Shown: positions 41,473-50,867, numbered from the stretch's first letter. The stretch is 64,000 nucleotides of DNA from Pseudomonas fluorescens NCIMB 11764 (GCF_000293885.2 NZ_CP010945.1:1880001-1944000), one strand, 5' to 3'. Numbers and translations: made by a program. The notes: generated from the sequence alone by a model not told the origin.

Positions 41473-42255
41473 GTGAACAAGCCTACCTCCGTAGTGAAAG
41501 TCCTTGTGGTCGATGATCAACCATTGATTGTCGAAGAACTTTGCGAGTTTCTTGAAAGCAGCGGTTACCGTTGTGTGCCATGTGAGTCCAGCGGTCAGGC
41601 AGTCGAACGATTCGCTGAAGACGCGGACATCGGCCTGGTGCTCTGCGATTTGCACATGCCCGGGCTGGATGGCATCCAGTTGGTCCAGGAGCTGCAACGG
41701 TTGTCCGGCAAGCATCGGGCGTTCGAAGCGATCATGCTCACCGGGCGCGCGGACAAGCAGGATGTGATCAAGGCTTTGCGTGCCGGGATTGCCGATTACT
41801 ATCAGAAGCCGATTGACCTGGATGAGTTGCTCGAGGGCATTGCGCGACAGGAGGTGGCATTGCGGGAGCGGCAGAAGAGTTTGCAGTTGGGGCATTTGAA
41901 TCAGAAGCTCCAGTATCTTTCCGAGTCGATCGATGATCTGTATCAGGATCTGGACAAGGTTCGGCGTAGTCCGCAGTCATCGAATTCCTCTGATAGCGAT
42001 GACAGTGATCTGGATCGGATTGAGATCCCGGCGGTTTTCAATCAACTGTCGCCCAGGCAGTTGGATGTGGCGCGTTTGGTGGGCAAGGGGCAGACCAACT
42101 ATCAGATTGCCTGTGAGCTGGGGATTACCGAGAACACGGTAAAGTTGTACGTGTCGCAGGTCTTGCGGTTGACGCACATGCATAATCGGACGCAGCTGGC
42201 TTTGGCGTTAACGCCCAGCAATTCGGGTTTGCGCCAGAGGGTTACGGCTCACTAG
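41473..42255 (+). CDS. pprB: Response regulator PprB-like (receiver plus LuxR HTH)
   Basis: 260 aa from GTG 41473; AGGGAG lies about 8 nt upstream, and the ATG two bases earlier is out of frame. The receiver domain (VLVVDDQPLIVEELCEF, phospho-Asp in LVLCDLHMPGLDG, Lys in YYQKPI) is joined by a coiled linker (about 140-185) to a LuxR-type HTH (LSPRQLDVARLVGKGQTNYQ). PprB turns on the tad/flp and related surface genes in P. aeruginosa; the neighbours support the same role here. Confidence 0.88.
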   Translation: MNKPTSVVKVLVVDDQPLIVEELCEFLESSGYRCVPCESSGQAVERFAEDADIGLVLCDLHMPGLDGIQLVQELQRLSGKHRAFEAIMLTGRADKQDVIKALRAGIADYYQKPIDLDELLEGIARQEVALRERQKSLQLGHLNQKLQYLSESIDDLYQDLDKVRRSPQSSNSSDSDDSDLDRIEIPAVFNQLSPRQLDVARLVGKGQTNYQIACELGITENTVKLYVSQVLRLTHMHNRTQLALALTPSNSGLRQRVTAH

Positions 42256-42322
42256 CACTGTGCGCCTGCATGATCGGGACTTTCGCATCCATCGCGCCAC
42301 TTAGGCTCGTTAAGAGGGGCTG

Positions 42323-42598
42323 TTATCCCCCCGATCCGCTATCGACCTTCCCGCCCTCATCCTGATCGAAGAACTGCGGGATCTCATGCTCATAACTCTT
42401 CAGCCAGCGCTGCATGCTCAACTCGCGTTCCGTCGCGGTTGAGGTTTGCTGTTGAGTCGACGCGGCCTTGTTGCTTCTCTGCAGTTGCAGCCAGCCTTCG
42501 GTTTCCTGTTGTTGCGGCGACGCCGGGCCAGCCTCGATTGCGTGCGCAGCGACAGGCAGGGTCAGCAAGCCGAGGCAACAGATCAGTGTCGTTTTCAT
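42323..42598 (-). CDS. DUF3613 periplasmic protein of the tad locus
   Basis: 91 aa. Cleavable signal peptide (MKTTLICCLGLLTLPVAAHA), then a short Gln-rich helical part with a conserved end (ELSMQRWLKSYEHEIPQFFDQ). The same kind of small protein lies after tadD in P. aeruginosa (PA4298). Last gene of the tad operon; its role is unknown. Confidence 0.78.
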   Translation of the reverse strand: MKTTLICCLGLLTLPVAAHAIEAGPASPQQQETEGWLQLQRSNKAASTQQQTSTATERELSMQRWLKSYEHEIPQFFDQDEGGKVDSGSGG

Positions 42599-42607
42599 GA
42601 CGTCTCT

Positions 42608-43321
42608 CTATTGAAGGTTCGGGGCCGTGACGGCAGCGACCTGGTTGGCATTGGCCGGGACTGTTTTGCCCGGGGTCTTCAGTTTTTCCGCGCGTGCCTG
42701 GGCTTCGGTGACTTGGGCGGGGCTCAGGCCGAGGCGGCTGACCAGTTCGGCGGCGCGACTCCAATCATCCTGGTAGATCAGCAATGTCACCAGATTCAAC
42801 GCCGCCAGTTGATCGCTTTGCTTGAGCTCCATCGCCGTCAGAAACTCGAAGCGAGCATCTTCGACGCGCAATTGATTGAGGTACACCACACCGAGGTCGT
42901 TGCGGATTTTTTCGTCAGTGGGTGCCAGTCGTGCTGCCCGTTGCAAGTGGCTTTGAGCCTGGCCGTTATCGCCCTTCGCGGCGGCGAGTTGGCCCAGGCC
43001 ATGTTCGGCTTCGGCAGCGAGGCAACTGCCGAGCAGGCTTCGATACAGCGGCTCGGCTTCGCTGCGGCCCAACAATCGGTAGACCTTGGCCTTGCGCAGG
43101 CGCACGTCGGCGAGGTTGTCGGGCAGGCTTTGCAGGTTGGCCAGGCTGGCGTGCAGTTTGCCATCGTTGGCCATGTCGTCGGCCAGGTTCATTGACAGTT
43201 GCTCATCGGAACTCAGCTTGCCGCAACGGGTGGTGTTGGTCAGGGCGTTCCAGGGCGTCTGGCCGTTGCTCGCACAACCGCTCAGCAGCAGCAGACTCAA
43301 ACCGGCAATCATTGCTCTCAT
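42608..43321 (-). CDS. tadD: TadD, TPR lipoprotein of Flp pilus assembly
   Basis: 237 aa from ATG 43321. Lipobox LLSGC (Cys17), then tetratricopeptide-like helices (for example LGVVYLNQLRVEDARFEFLTAMEL). By analogy to PilF/PilW it helps the outer-membrane secretin assemble. It lies 10 bp after tadC. Confidence 0.87.
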   Translation of the reverse strand: MRAMIAGLSLLLLSGCASNGQTPWNALTNTTRCGKLSSDEQLSMNLADDMANDGKLHASLANLQSLPDNLADVRLRKAKVYRLLGRSEAEPLYRSLLGSCLAAEAEHGLGQLAAAKGDNGQAQSHLQRAARLAPTDEKIRNDLGVVYLNQLRVEDARFEFLTAMELKQSDQLAALNLVTLLIYQDDWSRAAELVSRLGLSPAQVTEAQARAEKLKTPGKTVPANANQVAAVTAPNLQ

Positions 43322-43331
43322 CAGATTCCCT

Positions 43332-44222
43332 CTAGGAAGCAAAGGCCCGGGCCATGGCGGTGAAGCCGGGGCCGGCCAGCACGATCAACAACGCCGGGAA
43401 GAGAAACAGCATCATCACGACGGACATTTTGGCGGACATCTTGGATATGTATTCCTGCAAGCGCGTCAGGCGCCGGTCATCGAGCAACTGTTTGAGGGCC
43501 AGCAGGGATTTCATCGCGCCGCCGCCCTGGTGGATCAACTGCTGAAGGATCACACAGGTGTCGGTGAACTCTTCCACCGCCAGCAACCGGGAAGCCTTGT
43601 TCAGTTCTTCGCCCAGCTCCAGGCCGGAATCGACACGGGCCAGCACCAGGCGCAGTTCGTGGGTCAGCGCCGGCAGTAATTGTTTGCCTTCGTTGCTAAG
43701 GACGCGCAGCGACTGCTCCACGGCCATGCCCGATTCGAACAGGATGCGCAGCAGCGGAATGAAGGTGGAGATCTCGATCGCCAGTTGTTTCTGACGACGT
43801 TTGGCCGCCGCGGCCAGCAAGCGTTTGGGCAGCAGGTAGCCGAGGCCCGTGACAAAGGCCGGGGCGATCCAGTGGTTTTCCACAGGCGGGAAGAACAGGC
43901 TTTGGACCAGCATGCTCAAGGCCAGCGCGAGCACCGGCACGCCCACCTGGAACGCCGCGAACAACGAGCGTCGCCGGATGCTGCGCCAACCCAGACGGTT
44001 GAGCAGGATCTGGGTTTCATTGTCCAGTTTGACCGAGCGCTGGCCGATGCGGCTGCTGCCCAAGGCTTGCAGCCAATGCCCGACACGGTTAGCGCTCGGC
44101 GATTTGCCGTCCAGCCGTTGCGCCACCTGTCGGACTTGTCGCTGCTGCTTGAGCAATCCACTGATGAGCAGGATCCCGGCGGCCAAAAACAGCAGTGCGC
44201 TGATCAGCAAGGGAATCTTCAT
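43332..44222 (-). CDS. tadC: TadC, inner-membrane platform protein
   Basis: 296 aa T2SS-F-type protein: N-terminal helix (IPLLISALLFLAAGILLISG), cytoplasmic GspF-like domain (PLLRILFESGMAVEQSLRVL), C-terminal helix. It pairs with TadB as the platform for pilus polymerisation. ATG 44222 overlaps the tadB stop (ATGA). Confidence 0.9.
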   Translation of the reverse strand: MKIPLLISALLFLAAGILLISGLLKQQRQVRQVAQRLDGKSPSANRVGHWLQALGSSRIGQRSVKLDNETQILLNRLGWRSIRRRSLFAAFQVGVPVLALALSMLVQSLFFPPVENHWIAPAFVTGLGYLLPKRLLAAAAKRRQKQLAIEISTFIPLLRILFESGMAVEQSLRVLSNEGKQLLPALTHELRLVLARVDSGLELGEELNKASRLLAVEEFTDTCVILQQLIHQGGGAMKSLLALKQLLDDRRLTRLQEYISKMSAKMSVVMMLFLFPALLIVLAGPGFTAMARAFAS

Positions 44223-45103
44223 ACGCTGCGCAACATGCGCCAGAGCGCAAGGCTGCCCACCAGCTGCAGGCCGAACGCGGTCGCGAGCATGATTCGCCCG
44301 GAATCGTCGTGCCACATGGCGAGCAAGTAGTGAGGATTGGCCATCAGGAAATAGCCGGCCAGCCCAATAGGCAAACAGCCCAGTACCCACGCCGTGACGC
44401 GGGTTTCACCGGTCATGGCGCTGAGCTGGCGCGCAGCCTGTTCGCGTTCGCGGATCATCTTTATCAGGTTCTCCAACAGCTCGCTGGCGTTGCCGCCGTA
44501 GCGATGGTTGACCTTCAAGCCGAGGGCAAACAAATGCAGTTCGTCTTTGTCATACAACCTGGCGAGGTCGGACGCGGCGTCCGGCAAACTGACCCCCAAT
44601 TGCACGTTGCGCTGCAGCCGGCCCATGGCCTGTTTCAACGGATGTTCCGCGGTCTCGATGGCGCCCAGTACCGCATCCGCCAACGTTCGCCCGGACTTCA
44701 GGCTTCGCACCGCGTGATCGAGTAGCGGCGGCAGTTGTTCGATCATGCGTTTGAGCCGGCGCTGATAACGCCAACTGACATACAGCCGCACCGCCAAGGG
44801 CGGCACCAGCAACGACAGCAGGGCGCCGATCCAGCTGCCGACGGCAATACCGAGCAGGATGCCAAACACCCAGAGTGTCAGCCACAGACCGATGCGCTCG
44901 GTGGGGCGGCCGAGACCGGCGCGCAAAAACGCCCGTTCCAGGCCGGCCCATGAGGACTTCTCGACCACTCGCTGCGGCTGCTCGTGGGCCAGTCGATCAA
45001 GGACCCGATCGGTCCCGGACTGGCGAATGCCGCGATAGAACAAGCGCACCGACAACCCGAACAAACCCAGGCAGACAAGAATGAGCAGCAGCGGTTTGAG
45101 CAT
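44219..45103 (-). CDS. tadB: TadB, inner-membrane platform protein
   Basis: 294 aa GspF-family partner of TadC. It starts MLKPLLLILVCLGLFGLSV; the central domain includes QLPPLLDHAVRSLKSGRTLADAV. The frame is open upstream, but ATG 45103, 10 bp after the tadA stop, fits the operon. Confidence 0.9.
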   Translation of the reverse strand: MLKPLLLILVCLGLFGLSVRLFYRGIRQSGTDRVLDRLAHEQPQRVVEKSSWAGLERAFLRAGLGRPTERIGLWLTLWVFGILLGIAVGSWIGALLSLLVPPLAVRLYVSWRYQRRLKRMIEQLPPLLDHAVRSLKSGRTLADAVLGAIETAEHPLKQAMGRLQRNVQLGVSLPDAASDLARLYDKDELHLFALGLKVNHRYGGNASELLENLIKMIREREQAARQLSAMTGETRVTAWVLGCLPIGLAGYFLMANPHYLLAMWHDDSGRIMLATAFGLQLVGSLALWRMLRSV

Positions 45104-45113
45104 GCCGTGGCCT

Positions 45114-46394
45114 TCAATACGCTGAGGGAGAAAGCGCCGACTCGCGGCGCAGTTTGTCGCCGGCGGGGTTGACCGCCTCGCGCAGGAAACCGACACCGCT
45201 GCGCCGGTCGAGACGGAACAAGGTGTTGGTGACGTAGACGTCGTCGCGGATGCCGATTACCTCCACCACTTCACTGACGCAGCGGCGGCCATCGGGCATG
45301 CGCGTCAACTGAATCACCACGTCCAGGGCCGCGCAGATCATTTGCCGCAGGGTCCGTTCGGCGATGGTGCGGCCAGTCAGGCCGACCAGCGTTTCCAGGC
45401 GCAACAGTGCGTCCTGGGCGTTGTTGGCGTGCACGGTGCTCATGGAGCCGTCGTGACCGGTATTCATCGCGGTGAGCACATCGACCACTTCGACACCGCG
45501 AATCTCGCCGAGGATGATCCGGTCGGGACGCATCCGCAGGGCGTTGCGGATCAGGTCGCTGGCCTTCACTTCGCCGTGGCCCTCGGCATTTGGCGGGCGT
45601 GTCTCCAGGCGCACGACGTGCGGGTGGCCGAGTTGCAGTTCGGCCACATCCTCGATGGTGACAAGCCGTTCGTGCGGGCTGATCAACTGGCTGAGGATGT
45701 TCAGCAACGTGGTTTTGCCGGTGCCGGTGCCGCCGCTGATCAGGATGTTGCAGCGTCTGCCCACGGCCTCCTGAATGAATTCCAGGATCGCCTGGTCGAT
45801 GGTTTGCATCGCCATCAGGTCGGCGCTTTTAAGCATGTCCTTGCGGAATTTTCGAATCGACAGGCATGGGCCGTCGAGAGCGATCGGCGGGATGATCGCG
45901 TTGACCCGGCTGCCATCCGGCAGGCGCGCATCGACCATCGGGGACGACTCGTCCAACCGTCGGCCCAGGGGCGCGAGGATCCGCTGCATCACGCGTTCGA
46001 CGTGATGCGCGTCGACAAAACGCAGGTCGCTCTGATGCAGGATGCCGTCGCGTTCGACGAACACCCGATGCGGCCCGTTGACCAGGATTTCGCTGACCGC
46101 CGGATCGCGCAACAGCACTTCCAGCGGACCGAAACCGGTGAGCTCATCGACGATTTCTTCGGCCAGGCGTTCCATCTCATAGCGGGAGATCGCCAGGTGC
46201 AAACGGGCGATGTACTCGGCCACTTTATCGATGACGAAGTGCGAGAGCACTTGCCGCGAGCCTTCGAGCAGGTTTTTTCCCGACTCTTCAATGGCGTCGA
46301 TGATGTAGCGGTGCAGCACCAGTTTCAGGCCTTCGTGGTCTGTGTTGCCGGTGGAGGTGCGCACCGGAGCGCCGAACAGTTTTTCGCCGTTCAT
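45114..46394 (-). CDS. tadA: TadA, Flp pilus assembly ATPase (CpaF family)
   Basis: 426 aa secretion ATPase. Walker [10 protein letters not shown] at residues 221-229, Walker B region RIILGEIRG, His-box [15 protein letters not shown]. It powers Flp polymerisation at the cytoplasmic face. The ATG overlaps the tadZ stop (ATGA). Confidence 0.96.
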   Translation of the reverse strand: MNGEKLFGAPVRTSTGNTDHEGLKLVLHRYIIDAIEESGKNLLEGSRQVLSHFVIDKVAEYIARLHLAISRYEMERLAEEIVDELTGFGPLEVLLRDPAVSEILVNGPHRVFVERDGILHQSDLRFVDAHHVERVMQRILAPLGRRLDESSPMVDARLPDGSRVNAIIPPIALDGPCLSIRKFRKDMLKSADLMAMQTIDQAILEFIQEAVGRRCNILISGGTGTGKTTLLNILSQLISPHERLVTIEDVAELQLGHPHVVRLETRPPNAEGHGEVKASDLIRNALRMRPDRIILGEIRGVEVVDVLTAMNTGHDGSMSTVHANNAQDALLRLETLVGLTGRTIAERTLRQMICAALDVVIQLTRMPDGRRCVSEVVEVIGIRDDVYVTNTLFRLDRRSGVGFLREAVNPAGDKLRRESALSPSAY

Positions 46395-47587
46395 GGCGTG
46401 CCCCTCAAGCGGGTGAACCAGCCCGCCTTGGGTTTGGCCAGGCCTTCGGAGCGCCTGGCCAGGCGTTCGCCGAGGTTCCGCAGGCTTTGGGTCAGGCCAT
46501 CGCGGGGGGCCAGTTCAAACAGGGTGACGCCCTGGTTTTTGGCATTGAGGCGTACTTCCGGGCTGTAGGCGAGCGTTGCGATGACTTCCATGCCGAAGCT
46601 TTTACCGAGGGTTTCCGGGTCCGGCGCGACGTTGCGCAGGTAGCGGTCCACCAGCAGTCGCGCGTGATCGAGCTTCATGCCTTTTTCGCGCCAGAGGGTG
46701 AGCAGGACCAGATTGCGGCGGCAGTCGATCACGTTCTGGTCGGTGTACCAGATCAACTTGTCGCAATGGCTGACAAAGGTGCGCAAGGCTTCGCTGTCGG
46801 ACTGGCCGGTGAGGTTCACCACGATGTGCTGGAAGTGTTGGCGCAAGGCGCTGAGCAACATGTACAACTCGGCGGCGCTGGTGCGCTCCAGGGAATCATC
46901 GTTGTTGGCGTAGGCGAGGATTCGCAGCCCGGCATCGCAGCTGGTGAATGCGCTGTCGATCAGCGTCGCATCGAGGCGCCGCAAATGCCGCAGGGCATCG
47001 CCGAAGTGAAACGAGCTTTCCAGGCCGAGCAGCGCCAGGCTGTCGCCGCGTGGCAGGCCGAGGTCGAGCAGCAGCGTTTGCTGGCCACTCTTCTGCACCA
47101 CTTGCGCCATGTGGCTGGCAAGCAGTGCCCCGTCGGCGTTGCTCTGCACACCGTAGAGCACGGTCAATCTGCCCAGTTGCGTATTTGGCGCCACGGACGG
47201 CATGCGTTTGCCCAGCCGGCGCACCAGGCCTGTGACTTCACTGGAACGCGAGCCATACGCGACGAAATCCCGGGCCCCGGCGCGCATGGCATTGAGCACC
47301 AGCTGATTGTCCATGCCGTCCCCCAACGCGACGATCGCGAGCATCGGTTTGGCTTCCAGCGCACCCTCGATCAATGCGCTCTGGGTTACCACGTGCTCAC
47401 GATCGAGGCCGACGAACACCAGACTGGCGAAGGTCACATCCACCAGCGCCAGCAACTCGTCGAGGCTGCCGCCACCGGCGCTGACCACCTGGCCCAAGGG
47501 TGCGAGGGCGCCTTGAAGCCATTCAAGGTCGGTGCTGTTGCGTGTGATCGCGAGGAAGGTCTGACTCAGGCTTTGACTCTGGCTCAT
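46391..47587 (-). CDS. tadZ: TadZ-like pilus localisation protein with degenerate nucleotide loop
   Basis: 398 aa. An N-terminal receiver-like fold (about 8-130) and a C-terminal MinD/ParA-like domain. In other TadZ/CpaE proteins the latter carries a deviant Walker A; here the matching segment (about 145-156) reads YGVQSNADGALL, with no Lys and no Thr/Ser pair. It should position the pilus machine but probably does not hydrolyse ATP. Overlaps rcpA and tadA by 4 bp. Confidence 0.85.
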   Translation of the reverse strand: MSQSQSLSQTFLAITRNSTDLEWLQGALAPLGQVVSAGGGSLDELLALVDVTFASLVFVGLDREHVVTQSALIEGALEAKPMLAIVALGDGMDNQLVLNAMRAGARDFVAYGSRSSEVTGLVRRLGKRMPSVAPNTQLGRLTVLYGVQSNADGALLASHMAQVVQKSGQQTLLLDLGLPRGDSLALLGLESSFHFGDALRHLRRLDATLIDSAFTSCDAGLRILAYANNDDSLERTSAAELYMLLSALRQHFQHIVVNLTGQSDSEALRTFVSHCDKLIWYTDQNVIDCRRNLVLLTLWREKGMKLDHARLLVDRYLRNVAPDPETLGKSFGMEVIATLAYSPEVRLNAKNQGVTLFELAPRDGLTQSLRNLGERLARRSEGLAKPKAGWFTRLRGTP

Positions 47588-48855
47588 TGCGATAATCCGC
47601 TGCGTTTGTCGAAGTTGCCGTTTTCGAGGAAGTACAGGCGATACCAGTTCGGGTCGTAGTTCCGCAGTTTTTCGCCGGGCAACGAGGGCAACTGTGCGTT
47701 GGCGGCCAGCGGCTGCACCAGGTGCGGCGTGACGATCATCAGCAGTTCGCGTTCTTCGCGCTTGAGCTGAGAGTTGCGGAAGAACGCGCCGAGAATCGGA
47801 ATATCGCCCAGCCCGGGAAACTTGCTGACTTCGGACGCGTTGTGCGTGCTGATCAAGCCGCTGATGACGAAACTCTCGCCGTCGGCTAGCGAGATGCTGG
47901 TGTCGGTGCGGCGAATGGTAAACGCCGGCACGGTGGTGCCGCCGATGGTCACGCCGTTGTTGTAATCCAGTTCGCTGACTTCCGGTGCCACTTTGAGGGC
48001 GATGCGGTCGTGGCTGACCACGGTCGGCGTGAGCGTCAGGCGGATACCGAACTCCTTGTATTCGATGGAGTAGCTGTTGCTGTTGGCGCTGGGCACCGGG
48101 ATCGGGATTTCACCACCCGCGAGGAAGCTCGCACTCTGCCCGCTGAGGGCCACCAGGCTTGGTCGCGCCAGGGTGTAGGCGAAGCCGCTGCCTTCCAGGG
48201 CGTTGACGATGCCGAGGAATTTGCTGCTGCCACCGCCCCAGACAATGTTGAAGCTGTCGTTGAGCAACGGGATGCTCGGCGCCGCGATGCGTGGATCGAT
48301 ATTGAACAGCGGCACGACGCCTGGCGTGACGCCAGTGTTGGGAACCGTGCCCGGGGCGCCGAAGAGAAAGTTGTTCGAGGCCTTGCCGAAAATCGAGGTG
48401 CCGGCCTCTTTCAGTTTGGTCCGGCTGACTTCGACAAAGCGGATATCGGTCTGCACTTGCGACGGCAGCAACGTGTCATCGGACGGCAGTTGCGCGGCAG
48501 TGGTCATGGCCGCCGTGGCCCGTCCCTGAACGAACACCATGCTCTGGCGCGGTGCGCTGGCGCAGGCTGTCCAAACCATCAGGCTGGTGGCGCCGGGCGC
48601 CATGCCGGTGAGCAAAAAGGCTTGGTTGCCATTGACGCGCACGTCGGCGATTTTCGGGTCGCCCACGGCCACTCGCGTGATCGCCACCGGGGACTGCACC
48701 TCCTGTTGCAGCCCTTCACCGACTTCCAGCGCTGCCGGCAATGCAGCGAGTGCGGCGCAATTTCCTACGGCGGCTGACGTCGCCGTCAGCGGCAGTCCGC
48801 TTAACAGAGAGACCCAGAACAGGCCTTGAAACATGGGCATGGAACGTCTGCGCAT
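47584..48855 (-). CDS. rcpA: RcpA, secretin of the Flp pilus
   Basis: 423 aa. Signal peptide (about 1-28), pilus-secretin N-terminal domain (about 45-115, VAITRVAVGDPKIADVRV), and the secretin pore domain (about 240-400, with GGEIPIPVPS and PGLGDIPILGAFFR). It forms the outer-membrane channel. AAGGA precedes ATG 48855. It lies 21 bp after rcpC. Confidence 0.93.
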   Translation of the reverse strand: MRRRSMPMFQGLFWVSLLSGLPLTATSAAVGNCAALAALPAALEVGEGLQQEVQSPVAITRVAVGDPKIADVRVNGNQAFLLTGMAPGATSLMVWTACASAPRQSMVFVQGRATAAMTTAAQLPSDDTLLPSQVQTDIRFVEVSRTKLKEAGTSIFGKASNNFLFGAPGTVPNTGVTPGVVPLFNIDPRIAAPSIPLLNDSFNIVWGGGSSKFLGIVNALEGSGFAYTLARPSLVALSGQSASFLAGGEIPIPVPSANSNSYSIEYKEFGIRLTLTPTVVSHDRIALKVAPEVSELDYNNGVTIGGTTVPAFTIRRTDTSISLADGESFVISGLISTHNASEVSKFPGLGDIPILGAFFRNSQLKREERELLMIVTPHLVQPLAANAQLPSLPGEKLRNYDPNWYRLYFLENGNFDKRSGLSQ

Positions 48856-48876
48856 TTAGATGCGTCCTTGCTCGAT

Positions 48877-49833
48877 TCAGGGAGTTTGTTGCGTGATTTC
48901 GTTGCCGCGAATGACCTCCACACTCGACCTGCGCGGTGCTGCGACGTTGCTAGTGCTAGTGGTGGTGATGGGCTTGGGCGCGGGCGTCATGGCCAGTTGG
49001 CTGAACTGGATCAGCTCGCGGTTGGCATTGGCGAGGTTGGCCGAAGCATCGCTTTCGCCAGCCCAGTAACGGGCCAGGCGTTTCTCCTCGGCGCTGCGCA
49101 CCGCCAGGCGTAACACGCCGGCCTGAGCCGCAAGCATCAGACGACTCAAGAGTGCTTCGGGAACGGCGAGCACCACCGTCCGGGCGCTGACGCGCGACTG
49201 TTCCTGCTTGAGCTTTTCTTCGCTGCTGCGCGCCGGGCTGGCGGGTTGGCCGTCGTTGGTCAGCCCCAACTGTTCGCCGACCCCGAGTACACGCAGGGCC
49301 GGGACAACCAGTTGAGCCGATGGCTGCGGGTTGTTGGTGTCCAGGCGCAAAAACAGCAGCACATCGACGTAGTCCCCCGGTGTGAGTTGCCCTCCGGCGT
49401 TGATAACTTCATCGACGGCCACGGCGAGGGCGCGCTCATTTGGGCGAATCATTCGCGCCAGTTTGCTGCCGGCCTCGAAGCTTTCGTCATTGAGCCAGGT
49501 GCCGGCGGCCAGGGCGCGCCAGGTCGTCTTTCCGATAGCTTGATCGATCCGGCTCAGGCTGCCGGCGGGGACGATGGCGAGTTTTTCCACGGCCACGTCG
49601 GCTGCGGTGATTTGCTCGAACGGCGCGACGTCACGCAGCAGTACCACTACCGGATGACGGGTGGGATCCTCGACGGAAGCAGATGCCTGTGGGGAGGGGG
49701 CGGACGAGCCCGTGTCAACTGGCGCGACAGGTTCGGCAGTGGGTTGACGGCTTAACGTGAGGCCCCAGTAACCGGCAATCATGGCGCCCACCAGCAGCAC
49801 GCCGGCCAGGCCCAGGGTGACACGACTGTTCAT
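48877..49833 (-). CDS. rcpC: RcpC/CpaB, Flp pilus assembly protein
   Basis: 318 aa from ATG 49833, chosen for GGGAG upstream and a membrane helix right at the N terminus (VTLGLAGVLLVGAMIAGYWG). The SAF domain (about 80-145, LLRDVAPFEQITAADVAVEKL) is typical. It probably works with the secretin. First gene of the minus-strand tad operon; divergent from flp. Confidence 0.9.
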   Translation of the reverse strand: MNSRVTLGLAGVLLVGAMIAGYWGLTLSRQPTAEPVAPVDTGSSAPSPQASASVEDPTRHPVVVLLRDVAPFEQITAADVAVEKLAIVPAGSLSRIDQAIGKTTWRALAAGTWLNDESFEAGSKLARMIRPNERALAVAVDEVINAGGQLTPGDYVDVLLFLRLDTNNPQPSAQLVVPALRVLGVGEQLGLTNDGQPASPARSSEEKLKQEQSRVSARTVVLAVPEALLSRLMLAAQAGVLRLAVRSAEEKRLARYWAGESDASANLANANRELIQFSQLAMTPAPKPITTTSTSNVAAPRRSSVEVIRGNEITQQTP

Positions 49834-49865
49834 AACGGCTCTCCCTTTCCCGCTGCTCAAACAAC

Positions 49866-49883
49866 CTCGTCTTTTCCGACGAG
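49866..49883 (-). promoter_or_regulatory. Stem-loop in the rcpC leader
   Basis: CTCGTC/GACGAG with a 6-nt loop, 33-50 bp upstream of the rcpC start. It could be a leader hairpin in the tad mRNA; no function can be assigned. Confidence 0.3.
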
Positions 49884-49918
49884 ACAACTTCTCAAACAGG
49901 CAGCTATGAACTTGAACT

Positions 49919-49955
49919 ATTTCGCTATTTGACGGTAGCGCAGCTAAAGCGAAAT
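49919..49955. promoter_or_regulatory. Inverted repeat in the rcpC-flp divergent region
   Basis: Perfect 8-bp arms ATTTCGCT and AGCGAAAT, 21 bp apart. Two further symmetric elements lie in the same 317-bp gap: ATTACTAA (49974-49981) with TTAGTAAT (50035-50042), and the 10-bp palindrome TTGACGTCAA (50009-50018). They are candidate regulator sites, PprB being the obvious suspect by locus. Confidence 0.4.
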
Positions 49956-50061
49956 GCCATTACTGTTGTGAAAATTACTAATGAAGGGCGCAAGGCGGCG
50001 CGGTTTCTTTGACGTCAACGAAAGGGCTAATACTTTAGTAATAATTCATTCTTACAGTTGC

Positions 50062-50077
50062 TGGCAGGGGGAATGCC
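50062..50077 (+). promoter_or_regulatory. Sigma-54-like promoter candidate for flp
   Basis: TGGCAGGGGGAATGCC keeps the GG-N10-GC spacing of -24/-12 elements and would give a 5' UTR of about 63 nt before the flp ATG. Only the core dinucleotides fit well, and a single match of this kind is weak evidence. Confidence 0.28.
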
Positions 50078-50150
50078 GACAATGCTGATGCTGGCATAGG
50101 GGAATCATGTTGCGACTGCGCAACACCCGTCGTCATCAAGGAGAAACGTC

Positions 50151-50351
50151 ATGTCCTTCACCAAGCTCGCTCAGAAGATCAAATCCGAAATCGCTTTTTA
50201 CCAAGGGCTGGCCAAAGATACCGAGGGTGCTTCGGGTATTGAGTACGCGGTCGTGGCCGCGATGGTTGCGTTGGTGATTGCGGGGTTGAGTTCGGATATT
50301 GAAGGGGCGATCAGCACTCTGTTCGGCAATATCAAGACGGCGCTGACATAA
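50151..50351 (+). CDS. flp: Flp pilin subunit
   Basis: 66 aa prepilin. The processing site is Gly26/Ala27 in TEG|ASGIEYAVVAAM, with Glu at +5 and Tyr at +6 as required for Flp pilins, leaving a 40-residue mature pilin with one long hydrophobic helix. RBS AAGGAG. Divergent from rcpC, as in P. aeruginosa. Confidence 0.94.
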   Translation: MSFTKLAQKIKSEIAFYQGLAKDTEGASGIEYAVVAAMVALVIAGLSSDIEGAISTLFGNIKTALT

Positions 50352-50432
50352 CCGCGGTGGAAGTGCCGCGGGGCAAACTGCCAAACCCCCAGGATTCTAA
50401 CGTCAGTGTTTAGTCCATTTCAGGTGTTGCCC

Positions 50433-50846
50433 ATGAACGCTCCCGCACTTGCACGCCAACAGCTTCTTCTGGTCGATGATGAAGAGGACGCGTTGCTGGA
50501 GTTGGCGGAGTTGCTCGAAGGCGAAGGCTTTCATTGTTTTGCCGCCACCTCGGTGAAACTTGCGCTGCACCATCTGACTCTCCACCCGGATATCGCGCTG
50601 GTCATCACCGATCTGCGGATGCCGGAAGAGAGCGGCATGTCGCTGATCAAACGGCTGCGCGAACATACCTCCCGGCAACATTTGCCGGTGATCGTGACGT
50701 CGGGCCACGCGGACATGGAGGACGTCAGCGACATGCTGCGATTGCAGGTGCTCGACCTGTTTCGCAAGCCGATTTATCACGTGCGGTTGCTGGAGACGCT
50801 GAATAACCTGTTTCCGCAGCCACGGTTGAATCTGGTCAATCTGTAA
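50433..50846 (+). CDS. Stand-alone receiver-domain response regulator
   Basis: 137 aa from ATG 50433 (MNAPALARQQ), with CAGGTG upstream. It is a complete receiver (LLLVDDEEDALLELAELL, phospho-Asp in VITDLRMPEESG, Lys in FRKPIY) without an output domain. It lies 81 bp after flp on the same strand, so it may be transcribed with flp. It could be an extra target of PprA or an antagonist of PprB; no evidence separates these. Confidence 0.82.
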   Translation: MNAPALARQQLLLVDDEEDALLELAELLEGEGFHCFAATSVKLALHHLTLHPDIALVITDLRMPEESGMSLIKRLREHTSRQHLPVIVTSGHADMEDVSDMLRLQVLDLFRKPIYHVRLLETLNNLFPQPRLNLVNL

Positions 50847-50867
50847 ATCCCCCACCTCCCCCAAACC

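Noticed and set aside
50352..50371. CCGCGG...CCGCGG repeat directly after flp as a terminator
   Set aside because: Only a 6-bp stem and no T tract, so read-through into the receiver gene is more likely.
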